Source: Methylophaga sp. OBS4
GTDB taxonomy: Bacteria; Pseudomonadota; Gammaproteobacteria; Nitrosococcales; Methylophagaceae
Length of the DNA: 64,000 bases
Direction of reading: 5' to 3'
Assembly (NCBI RefSeq): GCF_026319305.1
Contig: NZ_JAPDMV010000007.1
Span: 18,224 to 82,223, forward strand
The notes below the pieces were generated by a model, which saw nothing but the letters and a program-made list of their open reading frames with translations, did not search any database and was not told where the DNA came from. Below are positions 33,146-42,488 of the stretch, piece by piece. The position numbers and the translations under genes were made by a program. Positions within the stretch are counted from its first letter, which is position 1. Each line of letters begins with the position of its first letter.

Positions 33146-33336
33146 CACGAAAGTGGGTTTCCCCATGACGATTCAGCACGCAAGGTCGTGTACCTTGCCC
33201 TTGATGCCTCGAAGAAATGGACCATGCCCATCAGAAACTGGAAGGCGGCATTGAACCGCTTTATGATTGAGTTCGAAGACCGACTGGCGGACTTCGTTTG
33301 AAAGTGGCAGTTACACAGAATTATTTACAGGCTCTC
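33146..33336 (+). mobile_element. IS256-family (mutator) transposase tail and element end
   Basis: Codons from 33146 to the TGA at 33299-33301 encode a C-terminal piece with [20 protein letters not shown] and FEDRLADFV, the end signature of IS256-family transposases. Then GGCAGTTACACAGAATTATT leads to TTACAGGCTC at 33325, the likely terminal inverted repeat. The 5' part of the element is gone. The element end supplies the stop codon of the convergent cysteine desulfurase gene. Confidence 0.8.
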
Positions 33337-34491
33337 CAGTTGAAAGGAGTTGATTGTTTTCCTAATCACTTGAACCGCGTGGTCTATTTGGTTTTCATCA
33401 GAATATCGTCCCAGACTGAACCGTATTGAGGATATCGCCTGGCTATCCGACAAGCCAATTGCTTTTAAGACATGTGATGGCTGAACCATTTCGCTGTTAC
33501 ATGCTGAGCCTGTTGAGGCACACACTTCAGGTTGCATGGACTCTAGCATGGCGATGGCATCCAGACCGACAAATTCGACGTTCAGATTGCCTGGATGACA
33601 GCTCTCCTGGCTTCCATTGAGTCTGAAATCAATATCCAATTGCGATAAATTATTAATGAATCGTTGTTTCATTGAGGCAAGTTTGCGTCTTGTCTCTCCT
33701 GCTTGTTGTTTTGAGATATTAAGCGCAGTCGCAAAACCGACACATAAAGCCGTGGGTACGGTACCAGAGCGCATGCCAAATTGCTGACCGCCCCCGTGGA
33801 TAAATGGCGGCAAAGAAGCCTGCAAAGCATTCTTCATATATAACGCGCCGATACCTTTTGGCCCATAAACTTTATGGGCAGAGAGGCTCAGCATATCAAC
33901 CTGCCATTGCTTTACATTGATATCGATGGCCTCCGGCGCTTGTGCCGCATCACAATGAAATAATGCACCGTAATCATGGGCTAATTTAGCTAATCTCGGG
34001 ATATCCTGGATGCTGCCTATTTCATTATTAACGGCCATCACACAAACCAGTAACACCTGTTCAGAGAGCATTGACTCATAAGCCTGAATATCAATTAAAC
34101 CTGAAGGCAGGACGGGAATCTCTTCCACCACAGCTCCCAGTTTCGCGGCGAAATAATAGGCTGCATTTTTGATGCATTTATGCTCTATGGCGCTAATCAG
34201 TATCTTATTGCGGCGGCTATTATTCGAAAACAACACACTCGCTATGGCCTGATTATTCGCCTCAGTGGCGCCCGATGTGAAAATGATTTCTTCAGCGGAT
34301 GCACCGATAAATGCTTCAATATCAGTTCTTGCCGATTCAACTGCAACAGCAGATTGCTGACCCAGAACGTGTTGTAACGAGTGAGGGTTGGCAAATAAAT
34401 CACCGCTATACGCTTCCATCGCCTCACGGACCCGAGGATCCAACGGGGTCGTTGCCTGGTAATCTAAATAAATGGATTTTCCGATTTGCAT
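33325..34491 (-). CDS. Cysteine desulfurase (NifS/IscS family)
   Basis: 388 residues, PLP fold type I. The Schiff-base Lys is in SLSAHKVYGPKGIG (~206), the PLP-contacting His in AIEHKCI (~104), and the catalytic Cys in CASTGSACNSEMVQPSHVL (~328). The short active-site loop suits NifS/IscS class I enzymes that feed sulfur to Fe-S clusters. No iscU/iscA or nif genes are near, so it is a stand-alone copy. Its TAA stop (33325-33327) lies in the IS256-type end, so the last residues may be altered by the insertion. Confidence 0.92.
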   Translation of the reverse strand: MQIGKSIYLDYQATTPLDPRVREAMEAYSGDLFANPHSLQHVLGQQSAVAVESARTDIEAFIGASAEEIIFTSGATEANNQAIASVLFSNNSRRNKILISAIEHKCIKNAAYYFAAKLGAVVEEIPVLPSGLIDIQAYESMLSEQVLLVCVMAVNNEIGSIQDIPRLAKLAHDYGALFHCDAAQAPEAIDINVKQWQVDMLSLSAHKVYGPKGIGALYMKNALQASLPPFIHGGGQQFGMRSGTVPTALCVGFATALNISKQQAGETRRKLASMKQRFINNLSQLDIDFRLNGSQESCHPGNLNVEFVGLDAIAMLESMQPEVCASTGSACNSEMVQPSHVLKAIGLSDSQAISSIRFSLGRYSDENQIDHAVQVIRKTINSFQLESL

Positions 34492-34546
34492 TTTAGTATT
34501 TCAAAAGTTTACACATATGAGCTTGTAGACATAGCAGAGGGTGTCA

Positions 34547-34963
34547 CTATACCATCCTAGCGGCTTCTCGCTGTTGGGTTTGTATGATTTCAGCCAATAT
34601 CGATACTGCTATTTCTGCTGATATTCTGCTTCCGCTCGGAAGTTCTACAGGACCTCTAAGACGGCTAAATTTATGTCGCGGTCAGATCAAACATCCTCAT
34701 ACGCTCACGTCGGTTTGCCTGGTTCTCCTTGGAACCCAGCGCGCCGACATAAAAGTGTTGCTCTGTAAAGCTTCCAACAAAGCCATATCATTCAATTTTG
34801 GAGCATGTGTGACTGCGGCAATGGCAGTATACATGTCGGACTTGAGTTCTACGATGGCATCTACATTGTAACAACTGGCAACGGCCACTCGAGTCTTAAT
34901 TAATACATCTAAAACTACGGTTTTTAAACACCATCCGTCAGTCGTTCTTCGAGCTAAAGCATA
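34547..34963 (-). pseudogene. XdhC/CoxI-family protein, frameshifted remnant
   Basis: Pieces in two frames add up to an XdhC C-terminal half. They are VAVASCYNVDAI...MYTAIAAVTHAPKLNDMALLEALQS; then, shifted by one base, FYVGALGSKENQANRRERM; then, after a stop, FSRLRGPVELPSGSRISAEI and AVSILAEIIQ. At least two frame disruptions (near 34755 and near 34667) and the missing N-terminus mark it as a pseudogene. XdhC-type proteins insert sulfurated molybdenum cofactor into dehydrogenases; no such enzyme is encoded nearby. Confidence 0.8.
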
Positions 34964-35054
34964 AGATAGTTTGCTGCAGGGAATTGTCATAATGACATAT
35001 ACTTGCATAGTAAATATGACAATATGCTTATGACTTTGAAACAGGCTGTTTATT

Positions 35055-36599
35055 ATGAACTGCACTTACAGTAAATGGATTCAACTGGCACTCGATCTGA
35101 CAACCGGCGTATCTCACCAGGATCGCTTTGCCCATTTGCTTTCGACCATTCGTCACGTATTAAACTGTGATGCGTCCGCACTGTTGTGTCTGAAAGATCA
35201 GTATTTTGTCCCACTGGCCATTAATGGGTTGTATGACGATGTGCTCGGCCGACAATTCAAAATTAGTGAACACCCAAGATTGGAAGCCATCGCGCGAGCT
35301 GGTGACATTGTTCGTTTCCCTTCTGACAGTGATTTACCCGATCCCTATGATGGTTTGATAGCCAACCATGAAGATAAATTGCATGTGCATTCGTGTATCG
35401 GCTTGCCATTGATATTTGATGATCGCTTGATTGGCGCAGTGACAATTGACGCTTTTGACCCTCAACAGTTTGTCGATTTTACGAATGCTAACTTACGCAT
35501 CATCAGTGCGCTTGCGGCATCCAGTCTTAATACCGCACTGCTGATGGAAAAGTTAGAAAAAATGGCTATCTACTCTTCGACAGAGCAAACCTACGAGCCA
35601 CCCAAAACAAAAATTGCCAATATGACCATGATTGGCGAATCATCCCCCATGCAAGACTTAAAACAACAAATCGAAGCGGTGGCGAATACTGATTTGACGG
35701 TTTTAATTATGGGCGAAACCGGCGTGGGAAAAGAGCTGGTAGCCAATGCGCTCCATAGTGACTCTCACCGTCGCCATGAAAATCTGGTTTACCTGAACTG
35801 CGCTGCGTTGCCGGAATCTGTTGCTGAAAGTGAGCTGTTTGGACACGTCAAAGGAGCCTTTACCGGGGCGATAAGCCACCGTAAAGGGAAGTTTGAATTA
35901 GCAGATGGCGGCACACTCTTTTTAGATGAGATAGGTGAGTTGTCTCTGTCATTGCAAGCAAAATTACTTCGAGCCTTACAATATGGTGATATTCAGCGCG
36001 TAGGCGATGATTCGGTTATTAAAGTCAATACCCGCATTGTTGCAGCCACTAATCGTGACTTATCCGCTGAAATCAAACAGGGTCGTTTTCGTGCTGACTT
36101 ATATCATCGTCTGGGGGTTTTTCCGATATTTGTTCCCCCACTTCGCGAGCGAGAGAATGACATTATATTGCTTGCAGGCTTTTTCGTTGAACGTTGCCAA
36201 AGTAAGCTAAACATTCCAAGTATCACCATCAGCAAACAAGCCTTAAATAAAATCAAAAGCTATTCATGGCCGGGTAACGTACGAGAGTTAGAACATGCGA
36301 TCCATCGAGCTGCGGTACTTGCCAAATCGAAAAGTCGCGGTGGCATAACGACCTTAATGCCAGAGCACTTTGCGCTTGAAGACAATGACAAGGAACAGAA
36401 AGTCCAAAAGTCAGCTGAGCCGGTAGTTGTTTCAATTGAGAGTCATCAAGGCATCAGTATGAAAGAAATAATGAATGAATTTCAACGGAAATTGCTTTAC
36501 CAAGCCTACGAAGACAATAACCAAAACTGGGCGGCAGTCGCTAAGCAGCTACAGATAGATCCGGCCAATCTGCACCGTTTAATCAAACGTTTGAATTAA
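35055..36599 (+). CDS. norR: NorR-type nitric-oxide-sensing sigma-54 activator
   Basis: 514 residues. The N-terminal GAF domain keeps residues that match the mononuclear-iron NO sensor of E. coli NorR: R75, R81, D96, D99, C114 (in HSCIGLP) and D132. The AAA+ domain has Walker A GETGVGKE, GAFTGA (sigma-54 contact) and the FLDEIGEL Walker B. A Fis-type HTH ends the protein. NO binding releases ATPase activity and activates norVW transcription. It is co-directional with norVW, not divergent as in E. coli. Matching NorR boxes and a sigma-54 promoter lie before norV. Confidence 0.95.
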   Translation: MNCTYSKWIQLALDLTTGVSHQDRFAHLLSTIRHVLNCDASALLCLKDQYFVPLAINGLYDDVLGRQFKISEHPRLEAIARAGDIVRFPSDSDLPDPYDGLIANHEDKLHVHSCIGLPLIFDDRLIGAVTIDAFDPQQFVDFTNANLRIISALAASSLNTALLMEKLEKMAIYSSTEQTYEPPKTKIANMTMIGESSPMQDLKQQIEAVANTDLTVLIMGETGVGKELVANALHSDSHRRHENLVYLNCAALPESVAESELFGHVKGAFTGAISHRKGKFELADGGTLFLDEIGELSLSLQAKLLRALQYGDIQRVGDDSVIKVNTRIVAATNRDLSAEIKQGRFRADLYHRLGVFPIFVPPLRERENDIILLAGFFVERCQSKLNIPSITISKQALNKIKSYSWPGNVRELEHAIHRAAVLAKSKSRGGITTLMPEHFALEDNDKEQKVQKSAEPVVVSIESHQGISMKEIMNEFQRKLLYQAYEDNNQNWAAVAKQLQIDPANLHRLIKRLN

Positions 36600-36697
36600 T
36601 AATCCCGTCCGTCCTCCCGTATATTGCACACAGGTGTAGCGAAAGTAAGGCTACGCTTTTTGTGGAAACCAACTCTCCTTCCCCATCGCTCCTTATG

Positions 36698-36752
36698 GTC
36701 GTAATGACAATTTATTGTTATTAAGACAATTGTTTTAACTTGTCACAATAAC
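36698..36752 (+). promoter_or_regulatory. Three NorR enhancer sites (GT-N7-AC)
   Basis: GTCGTAATGAC (36698-36708), GTTATTAAGAC (36717-36727) and GTCACAATAAC (36742-36752). Each contains the GT-N7-AC core, and three copies is the number known upstream of E. coli norVW. They lie 55-110 bp upstream of the sigma-54 element, as expected for enhancer sites. Confidence 0.85.
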
Positions 36753-36807
36753 AATCATGCAGCGTGTTAACGTCAATTAATCCAGCATTTTCAATATGTT
36801 ACATTTC

Positions 36808-36824
36808 CGGCATGCTTAATGCTA
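36808..36824 (+). promoter_or_regulatory. Sigma-54 promoter of norVW
   Basis: CGGCATGCTTAATGCTA has the essential GG (36809-36810) and GC (36821-36822) separated by 10 bases, matching TGGCAY-N5-TTGCW closely. Transcription would begin near 36834, about 40 nt before norV. Confidence 0.85.
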
Positions 36825-36874
36825 TCAATCTTAGCGTAACACTTTTTCTGGTTGGACATAATATAAGGTAAGGA

Positions 36875-38353
36875 ATGATGACCATTAAGGTTAAAAACAA
36901 TATTGATTGGGTAGGTCAGCGTGACTGGGAAGTGCAAGATTTCCACGGCACCGAATACAAAATGACTAAAGGAACAAGCTACAACAGTTACCTCATTCGT
37001 GAGGAGAAAACCGTATTGATTGATACGGTTGATCATCGCTTTAGCAAACAGTTCCTGCAAAATTTAGAGATGGAAATAGAGCTTTCATCTATCGACTACA
37101 TTGTCATTAACCATGCTGAAGAAGATCACTCCGGTGCATTATGTGCGTTGATGGATAAAATTCCTGATACCCCGATCTATTGTACTGAAGCCGCAGTTGA
37201 TTCTATTGTTGGCCACCATCATCACCCGGAATGGAATTTTCAGGTCATCAAAACAGGTGACAGCCTCGATATTGGCAATGGGAAACAACTCGTCTTTATT
37301 GAAGCGCCAATGCTCCACTGGCCGGATAGCATGATGACGTATGTGACAAAAGACGCCGTACTCTTTAGTAACGATGCCTTTGGTCAGCATTACTGTGATG
37401 AGCATTTATTCAATGATGAAGTCGACCAAAATGAACTCTATGATCAGTGCCTGCGTTACTACGCAAATATTTTGACGCCATTTAGCAATTTGGTTACAGC
37501 CAAAATTCAAGAAGTTCTTAGCTTCGGGCTGCCTGTCGAGATGATTGCGACAGCTCATGGCGTTGTCTGGAGGACAGATCCAACTCAGATCGTGCATCAG
37601 TATCTGGAATGGGCAAATAACTACAAAGAAGATCGTATCACTATTTTTTACGACACCATGTCAAATAACACGCGAATGATGGCAGACGCCATTGCGCAGG
37701 GTATTCACGATGTTGATCCGAATGTTGCCGTAAAAGTCTTTAATGTTTCTCGGCAGGATAAAAATGACATTCTCACCCATGTATTTCGCTCAAAAGGCAT
37801 GTTGGTAGGCTCATCAACCATGAACAACGTAATGATGCCCAAAATCGCAGGCATGCTTGAGGAATTCACGGGCTTACGATTTAAAGATAAAAAAGCAGGT
37901 GCTTTTGGCAGCTATGGTTGGAATGGCGGTGCGGTGGATCGGATTCATGCCAGATTGACCGATGCGGGTTTTACTACGACGGTTAGCATGAAGGTGAAAT
38001 GGCGTCCCGATGTCGATGCGATGAAAGCCTGCCGTGAGCATGGGCGGATGGTTGCAAAAGAGTGGGCTGTACACGATGGTTTGGTTTCTCAAGCTAAAGC
38101 AAGCCAGCCAGCGGTTTCACAAGCAATATATCAGACGACTGTTCCAGTGGTTGATGCATCAGTTGAAACCGACACAGAACATGGTCCTGACTGTACTTGC
38201 ATGCTGTGTACCGTGTGTAACTGGGTATATGACCCGGCTATCGGCGAACCTGATCAAGGAGTTGCGCCCGGGACAAATTGGGAGGATGTGCCGGACTATT
38301 TTCTTTGTCCGGGTTGTAACCTCGGTAAAGAAGTGTTTATCCCTCAACAGTAA
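36875..38353 (+). CDS. norV: Anaerobic nitric oxide reductase flavorubredoxin
   Basis: 492 residues. The lactamase-like diiron domain carries HAEEDHSG (ligands H-x-E-x-D-H, ~80-85) and further His/Asp ligands. A flavodoxin domain ([16 protein letters not shown], ~255-270) follows, then a C-terminal rubredoxin with CTVCNWVYD and CPGC. This full NorV layout reduces NO to N2O in the cytosol, with electrons from NorW through the rubredoxin. The start is ATG 36875 or 36878, with AAGG at 36865-36868. It is under NorR/sigma-54 control as judged from the upstream sites. Confidence 0.97.
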   Translation: MMTIKVKNNIDWVGQRDWEVQDFHGTEYKMTKGTSYNSYLIREEKTVLIDTVDHRFSKQFLQNLEMEIELSSIDYIVINHAEEDHSGALCALMDKIPDTPIYCTEAAVDSIVGHHHHPEWNFQVIKTGDSLDIGNGKQLVFIEAPMLHWPDSMMTYVTKDAVLFSNDAFGQHYCDEHLFNDEVDQNELYDQCLRYYANILTPFSNLVTAKIQEVLSFGLPVEMIATAHGVVWRTDPTQIVHQYLEWANNYKEDRITIFYDTMSNNTRMMADAIAQGIHDVDPNVAVKVFNVSRQDKNDILTHVFRSKGMLVGSSTMNNVMMPKIAGMLEEFTGLRFKDKKAGAFGSYGWNGGAVDRIHARLTDAGFTTTVSMKVKWRPDVDAMKACREHGRMVAKEWAVHDGLVSQAKASQPAVSQAIYQTTVPVVDASVETDTEHGPDCTCMLCTVCNWVYDPAIGEPDQGVAPGTNWEDVPDYFLCPGCNLGKEVFIPQQ

Positions 38354-38363
38354 GGAGAGCATG

Positions 38364-39503
38364 ATGAATAATCCCATTATTATTATTGGTAGCGGCTTTG
38401 CCGCTTACCAACTGATCAAGACAATTCGCCGTAGTGATCAAGAATGCAGTATTTTGGTATTTACGGCTGATGAAGGGCATGAATACAACAAGCCTGATCT
38501 GAGCCATGTTTTTTCTAAGCGGCAGCGCCCTGAAGATTTATTCTTATCCACCGGGGCTGATTTTGCGGAAAAGCATAATATTACCTTGTACGCGAATCAC
38601 ACTGTTGAAGACATTAATCGTGAAGATAAAACCATCACCGCCAATGGCCAGGGCTATGCTTATTCCAAGCTGGTCATTGCTACCGGAGCCAGGGCGTTTA
38701 TTCCTCCGATCGATGGCGATGCTGTTGACCGTATCTATACACTCAACAGCCTGTCAGAGTTTGCTCACTGCCGGGAAAATATACAGCAGGCAAAACGTGT
38801 GATGATGATTGGTGGCGGTCTCGTTGGCATTGAAATCGCCATGGATCTTTCATCCAGCAATAAACAGGTTTGTGTGGTTGAGTGCAGTGATTATCTAATG
38901 AAAAATTTGTTGCCTGAATATGTAGCGATTCACCTGAAACAACAGTTCGAACAAGACAATGCCAAGATTTATACAAATACGACCGTCAATTCAGTTGAGC
39001 ACCACGGCGAGGCGCTCCGCGTTACATTCAATAGTGGAGAACAGATAGAGATTGATGCCATTATTTGTGCTGCCGGACTGATTCCGAATAACGCACTGGC
39101 GAAAGCTGCTGGGTTAAAGGTTAATCGTGGCATTGTGGTTAATGAACAGCTGCAAACCTCTGATCCAGATATCTTTTCAATTGGTGATTGTGCCGAATTT
39201 GAAGGCCAGGTTCGTGCTTTTCTACAACCAATCGTATTGAGTGCCAATAGCTTGGCCAAAACGCTGCTCGGGGAAGGCTCTCAGCTGATATTGCCTAACA
39301 TGATGGTTAAGGTAAAAACGCCTCGATTCCCGATTCAGGTGGGCGGGATTACAGGAGGTGAACATGTATCCCGCTGGACAATGGATATTGATGACACGGG
39401 GATGGTTGCGCAAAGCTTTAATCTACAAGGCCAGTTGATTGGCTTTGTCGCCACCCGGGAAAAGACGGCACAAGCCTTTTCCCTGCTCCGTGAGCTCGAT
39501 TAG
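38364..39503 (+). CDS. norW: NADH:flavorubredoxin reductase
   Basis: 379 residues from ATG 38364, 10 nt after norV and 6 nt from AAGGAG. ATG 38361 is the alternative. FAD-binding IIIIGSGFAAYQL at the start, an NADH-binding MMIGGGLVGIEIA (~150) and IFSIGDCAEF (~270) are typical of the FAD-dependent pyridine-nucleotide disulfide oxidoreductase family without the disulfide. It passes electrons from NADH to the rubredoxin domain of NorV. It is the last gene of the norVW unit. Confidence 0.95.
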   Translation: MNNPIIIIGSGFAAYQLIKTIRRSDQECSILVFTADEGHEYNKPDLSHVFSKRQRPEDLFLSTGADFAEKHNITLYANHTVEDINREDKTITANGQGYAYSKLVIATGARAFIPPIDGDAVDRIYTLNSLSEFAHCRENIQQAKRVMMIGGGLVGIEIAMDLSSSNKQVCVVECSDYLMKNLLPEYVAIHLKQQFEQDNAKIYTNTTVNSVEHHGEALRVTFNSGEQIEIDAIICAAGLIPNNALAKAAGLKVNRGIVVNEQLQTSDPDIFSIGDCAEFEGQVRAFLQPIVLSANSLAKTLLGEGSQLILPNMMVKVKTPRFPIQVGGITGGEHVSRWTMDIDDTGMVAQSFNLQGQLIGFVATREKTAQAFSLLRELD

Positions 39504-39618
39504 TAAAGTGGCTCCTGCACATGCCCTTGTTGCCATCGGACAATTCAAGGTGATGCCGATTGCTAAGTATCACGTTCGAACTTACGTGGGCTGGAGTGGC
39601 GAAAACTGCTGAGTTTAA

Positions 39619-39658
39619 ATCAGCGCCACTAACTTGATATCAAGGTAGTGGCGCTGAT
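39619..39658. terminator. 40-bp near-perfect palindrome between convergent norW and lysR
   Basis: 13-bp arms ATCAGCGCCACTA/TAGTGGCGCTGAT enclose CTTGATATCAAG, itself a 12-bp palindrome, with only one mismatched central pair. It lies between two convergent genes and could be a bidirectional terminator, though no T-run is present. The flanks 39504-39787 hold no gene. Confidence 0.6.
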
Positions 39659-39787
39659 ACGGCTGTCAATCACATAATTGATGCCGTAATCAATCTGTTT
39701 GATATCAGCTGACATGACTGCCGGATATTGAAGAATATCTACAACAGGGATGTGTCTGACAGTTACACCGCCACTAAAAATGTCTGG

Positions 39788-40627
39788 CTATAACCAAGCC
39801 GATTCAACTTCACAGGCTTCATAAAGCGCCTTGATGTATGTTTCGTATCGTTGTCTATCGTTTTTCCTGTACAAAACATAAACTGGGAACGTAAATTCTG
39901 GGTGTTCTTTTTTATGGTCAAGCAGGCCTGCTTTGATGTGATGCTCTACAACTCTAGTGCGGAAATACCCGCTGCCACCATTTTCAAGAATGTAATGCAG
40001 TGCGAGTGGCCCGAGATTGAGAGTCAGCTTCGAACGAGCAAATTCGGGTAAAGCAACATCATGCTGACTTCTGAAATGTTCGCCCCAATCGATATAAATA
40101 TATGGTTCCGGTGAATCTTTGGCGGAGACAAGGATCAGCTTTTCCTCAAGCAGCTCTTCAACCTGAACACCGGGCCAATATTCAGGCTGGTGTACTACGA
40201 TGATATCCAAAACACCGTGCTCAAGTTTTTCCATCAGCGTGTGTCTCTCCCCTATTTCCGCTCTGACCGCAAAATCGGTATTACTGATGTCCAGCTTGTT
40301 GAGCCATAGCAGCATCAACGGACTCCATAAGCTGATTTCTCCCCCGATATTGAGCACTTGCCGGGTACCAGATGGCAGCGGCAGATCTCTTTTGGCTGCT
40401 TCCCAGGTTTGAAGCATTTTGGTGGCATGTTCAATAAAACGCTGACCATCAGCTGTCAGACTTGCACCAGAGCGATTTCTGACAAATAACTTACAGCCAA
40501 TTTGCCCTTCAAGATTATGTATTCGAGCCGTCACGGTTGTCTGCGTGACATGTAATTTCTCTGCCGCAGCGATAAAGCTGCCTGTGCGGACGATTTCCAA
40601 AAATGTTCTAGCTAGACTTATATCCAT
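39788..40627 (-). CDS. LysR-family transcriptional regulator
   Basis: 279 residues. The N-terminal winged HTH has SFIAAAEKLHVTQTTVTARIHNLE, followed by a substrate-binding domain from ~90. It is divergent from the sulfite-reductase-like operon with a 101-bp shared promoter region, so it is the likely local regulator. The effector is unknown. CysB is the better-known LysR for sulfite reductase, but this protein is shorter than CysB and is not clearly orthologous. Confidence 0.93.
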   Translation of the reverse strand: MDISLARTFLEIVRTGSFIAAAEKLHVTQTTVTARIHNLEGQIGCKLFVRNRSGASLTADGQRFIEHATKMLQTWEAAKRDLPLPSGTRQVLNIGGEISLWSPLMLLWLNKLDISNTDFAVRAEIGERHTLMEKLEHGVLDIIVVHQPEYWPGVQVEELLEEKLILVSAKDSPEPYIYIDWGEHFRSQHDVALPEFARSKLTLNLGPLALHYILENGGSGYFRTRVVEHHIKAGLLDHKKEHPEFTFPVYVLYRKNDRQRYETYIKALYEACEVESAWL

Positions 40628-40728
40628 ATTAAAATTTTTGATATTAAATTTAGTTAATATTCATTATACGCAATCAAATGCGTCTTTCATAATGTGCTTG
40701 TCGCCAGATATAAACAAGTCTTATTACT
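40628..40728. promoter_or_regulatory. Divergent promoter region, lysR / reductase operon
   Basis: 101 bp, very AT-rich, with interrupted dyads of ATTAA/TTAAT type (ATATTAAAATTTTTGATATT, TTTAGTTAATATTC) compatible with T-N11-A LysR boxes. No Shine-Dalgarno sequence is obvious before the ATG at 40729. Confidence 0.5.
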
Positions 40729-42468
40729 ATGCAAAACGCTGAGCAAGCCCTATTTACAGACAAACAATACCAGGACAGCAACCTGGTTGATGATCTTAAT
40801 TCCAGCCAGACTCGAGGGTTAGGCCAGCACTTAACCACTTTGACGAAAGTTGAAAGGCATGAAGCGAAATCTCAAAATAAACCTTGGCGAATTGTTGTTG
40901 GATACGGGACGGAAACAGGTAACAGCAAAGGGATCGCACAACAGTTTAACGATCAGGCACGCGAAAACGGGAAATTTGTTGAAGTAAAAAACTTAGCTGA
41001 CCTGAAAGTTAGACACCTGGCAAACATTGATTTTCTGTTTATCGTTTGCAGTACACATGGAGATGGAGATCCACCGGAGTCTGTAGAACTCTTTTACAAC
41101 GCCTTACTTGACTACCAGGCTTCGCTTGAAGATACCGCTTTTGCCGTGCTGGCACTCGGTGACAGTACCTATGATTTGTTCTGCGAGACAGGAAAAACAA
41201 TTGATAAAAAACTTGCTGAGCTATGTGCCCAACAATTACTCGAATGCTATGAATGCGATGTGGATTTCGAGCACGAAGCTCAGGTCTGGATAAAAAGGTG
41301 TCTGAAGTTCATTCCAGAAACAGGTTCGTCTGGTGGTGCAGTACACGCCACCACTAAAAGAGCAGATTCAACTGCGTTCTCTAAAAATAATCCTCTTCAA
41401 ATTGAGGTGCTTGAGAACATTACGCTTACTGGGCCTTCTCGCGTTAATGCTATACATCATCTGGAACTTGCACTTAATCCGAATCATCACTTCAATCTGA
41501 GACCTGGCGATAGCATTGGAATTTTTCCACACAACCCGCCAGATCTGGTTCATGCCATTTTAGAGTTATGTCATTTTTCAGGAGATGAATCTGTCACCAT
41601 CAAAGAGACGGCGATGCCGTTGGTTCAGGCTTTACGAGAGCACTGCGATCTAACCGTAGTCAGTGCAAAGTTTTTTAACGAATGGTCGATGTTATCGCAA
41701 AATCAAGAGCTCTTGGGGCTTATTGAAGATAAGAAAAAAGTCAGGGCGTTCCTCAAGATTCATCAGTTGACACAAATACTTAGCGTGTACCCCCTCGTCA
41801 TCGAACCTCAGTTGTTCGTTGATTTGTTAAGACCGCTGCAACCCAGACTATACGACGTATCTAACAGTCTTGATGCTGTTGATAATGAAATTCACCTGAC
41901 AGTAGAACTTTATCAGTATTGCTTTGCTGGTAAACGCTGCAATGGCATTGCATCTAAATTTTTACTGGATCTTGAGCCAGGAGAATTACTGAGCATTTTT
42001 CCTCAACACAATAAACGTTTTCAGCTCCCCACTAATCATAACGTACCCATAATCATGATTGCCGATGGGACCGGAATTGCACCGTTTAGAGCTTTTATTC
42101 AGGAGATCGAAAATAAGACTGAACGCTGTCACCCTACCTGGCTGCTGTTTTGTGAGCAGACATTTACTGAGGATTTTCTGTACCAGGTTGACTGGCAACA
42201 AGCACTGCAATCGGGTTCTTTAACCAGGCTGGATACTCTTTTCCATGCAGATATTCCCTCTGCCACCCTTCTGGACTTAATGGCTGACAGTTATGACTTA
42301 TTCAAAGGGTGGCTCGAAGCGGGTGCGCATATATATCTATCCGGCCACAAGCACGAAATGGAAACGCTGGAAAAATCGTTAAATGCAGCCTTGGGCTCCG
42401 ATCCTGGCATCAGTCAGAAATGGACACAACTCTCATCTCAGAACCGCTTACACCGCAACTTGTACTGA
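40729..42468 (+). CDS. Sulfite-reductase-type flavoprotein (CysJ-like)
   Basis: 579 residues. A flavodoxin-like FMN domain (VGYGTETGNSKGIAQQF ~59-75; CSTHGDGDPPESV) is followed by an FAD domain where RLYDVSNS replaces the usual RLYS-type FAD motif, and by NADPH-binding GTGIAPFRAF and SGHKHEM near the end. It should carry electrons from NADPH to the sirohaem protein encoded 20 nt downstream. It is first in a seven- to eight-gene operon of unusual make-up. The divergent FAD motif and the non-cys surroundings suggest a specialised reductase rather than the housekeeping CysJ. Confidence 0.9.
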   Translation: MQNAEQALFTDKQYQDSNLVDDLNSSQTRGLGQHLTTLTKVERHEAKSQNKPWRIVVGYGTETGNSKGIAQQFNDQARENGKFVEVKNLADLKVRHLANIDFLFIVCSTHGDGDPPESVELFYNALLDYQASLEDTAFAVLALGDSTYDLFCETGKTIDKKLAELCAQQLLECYECDVDFEHEAQVWIKRCLKFIPETGSSGGAVHATTKRADSTAFSKNNPLQIEVLENITLTGPSRVNAIHHLELALNPNHHFNLRPGDSIGIFPHNPPDLVHAILELCHFSGDESVTIKETAMPLVQALREHCDLTVVSAKFFNEWSMLSQNQELLGLIEDKKKVRAFLKIHQLTQILSVYPLVIEPQLFVDLLRPLQPRLYDVSNSLDAVDNEIHLTVELYQYCFAGKRCNGIASKFLLDLEPGELLSIFPQHNKRFQLPTNHNVPIIMIADGTGIAPFRAFIQEIENKTERCHPTWLLFCEQTFTEDFLYQVDWQQALQSGSLTRLDTLFHADIPSATLLDLMADSYDLFKGWLEAGAHIYLSGHKHEMETLEKSLNAALGSDPGISQKWTQLSSQNRLHRNLY

Positions 42469-42488
42469 GTTTGGAAGGAGAATTTTAT

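Noticed and set aside
34584..34871. Plus-strand open frame of 95 codons
   Set aside because: It is the reverse-strand shadow of the xdhC remnant.
38034..38363. Longer N-terminus for NorW overlapping norV
   Set aside because: The FAD motif follows directly on ATG 38364 with AAGGAG; the extension is the norV shadow.
42309..42488. Longer N-terminus for the CysI-like protein overlapping CysJ
   Set aside because: The ATG at 42489 has AAGGAG at the right distance, and the upstream part reads as out-of-frame CysJ.
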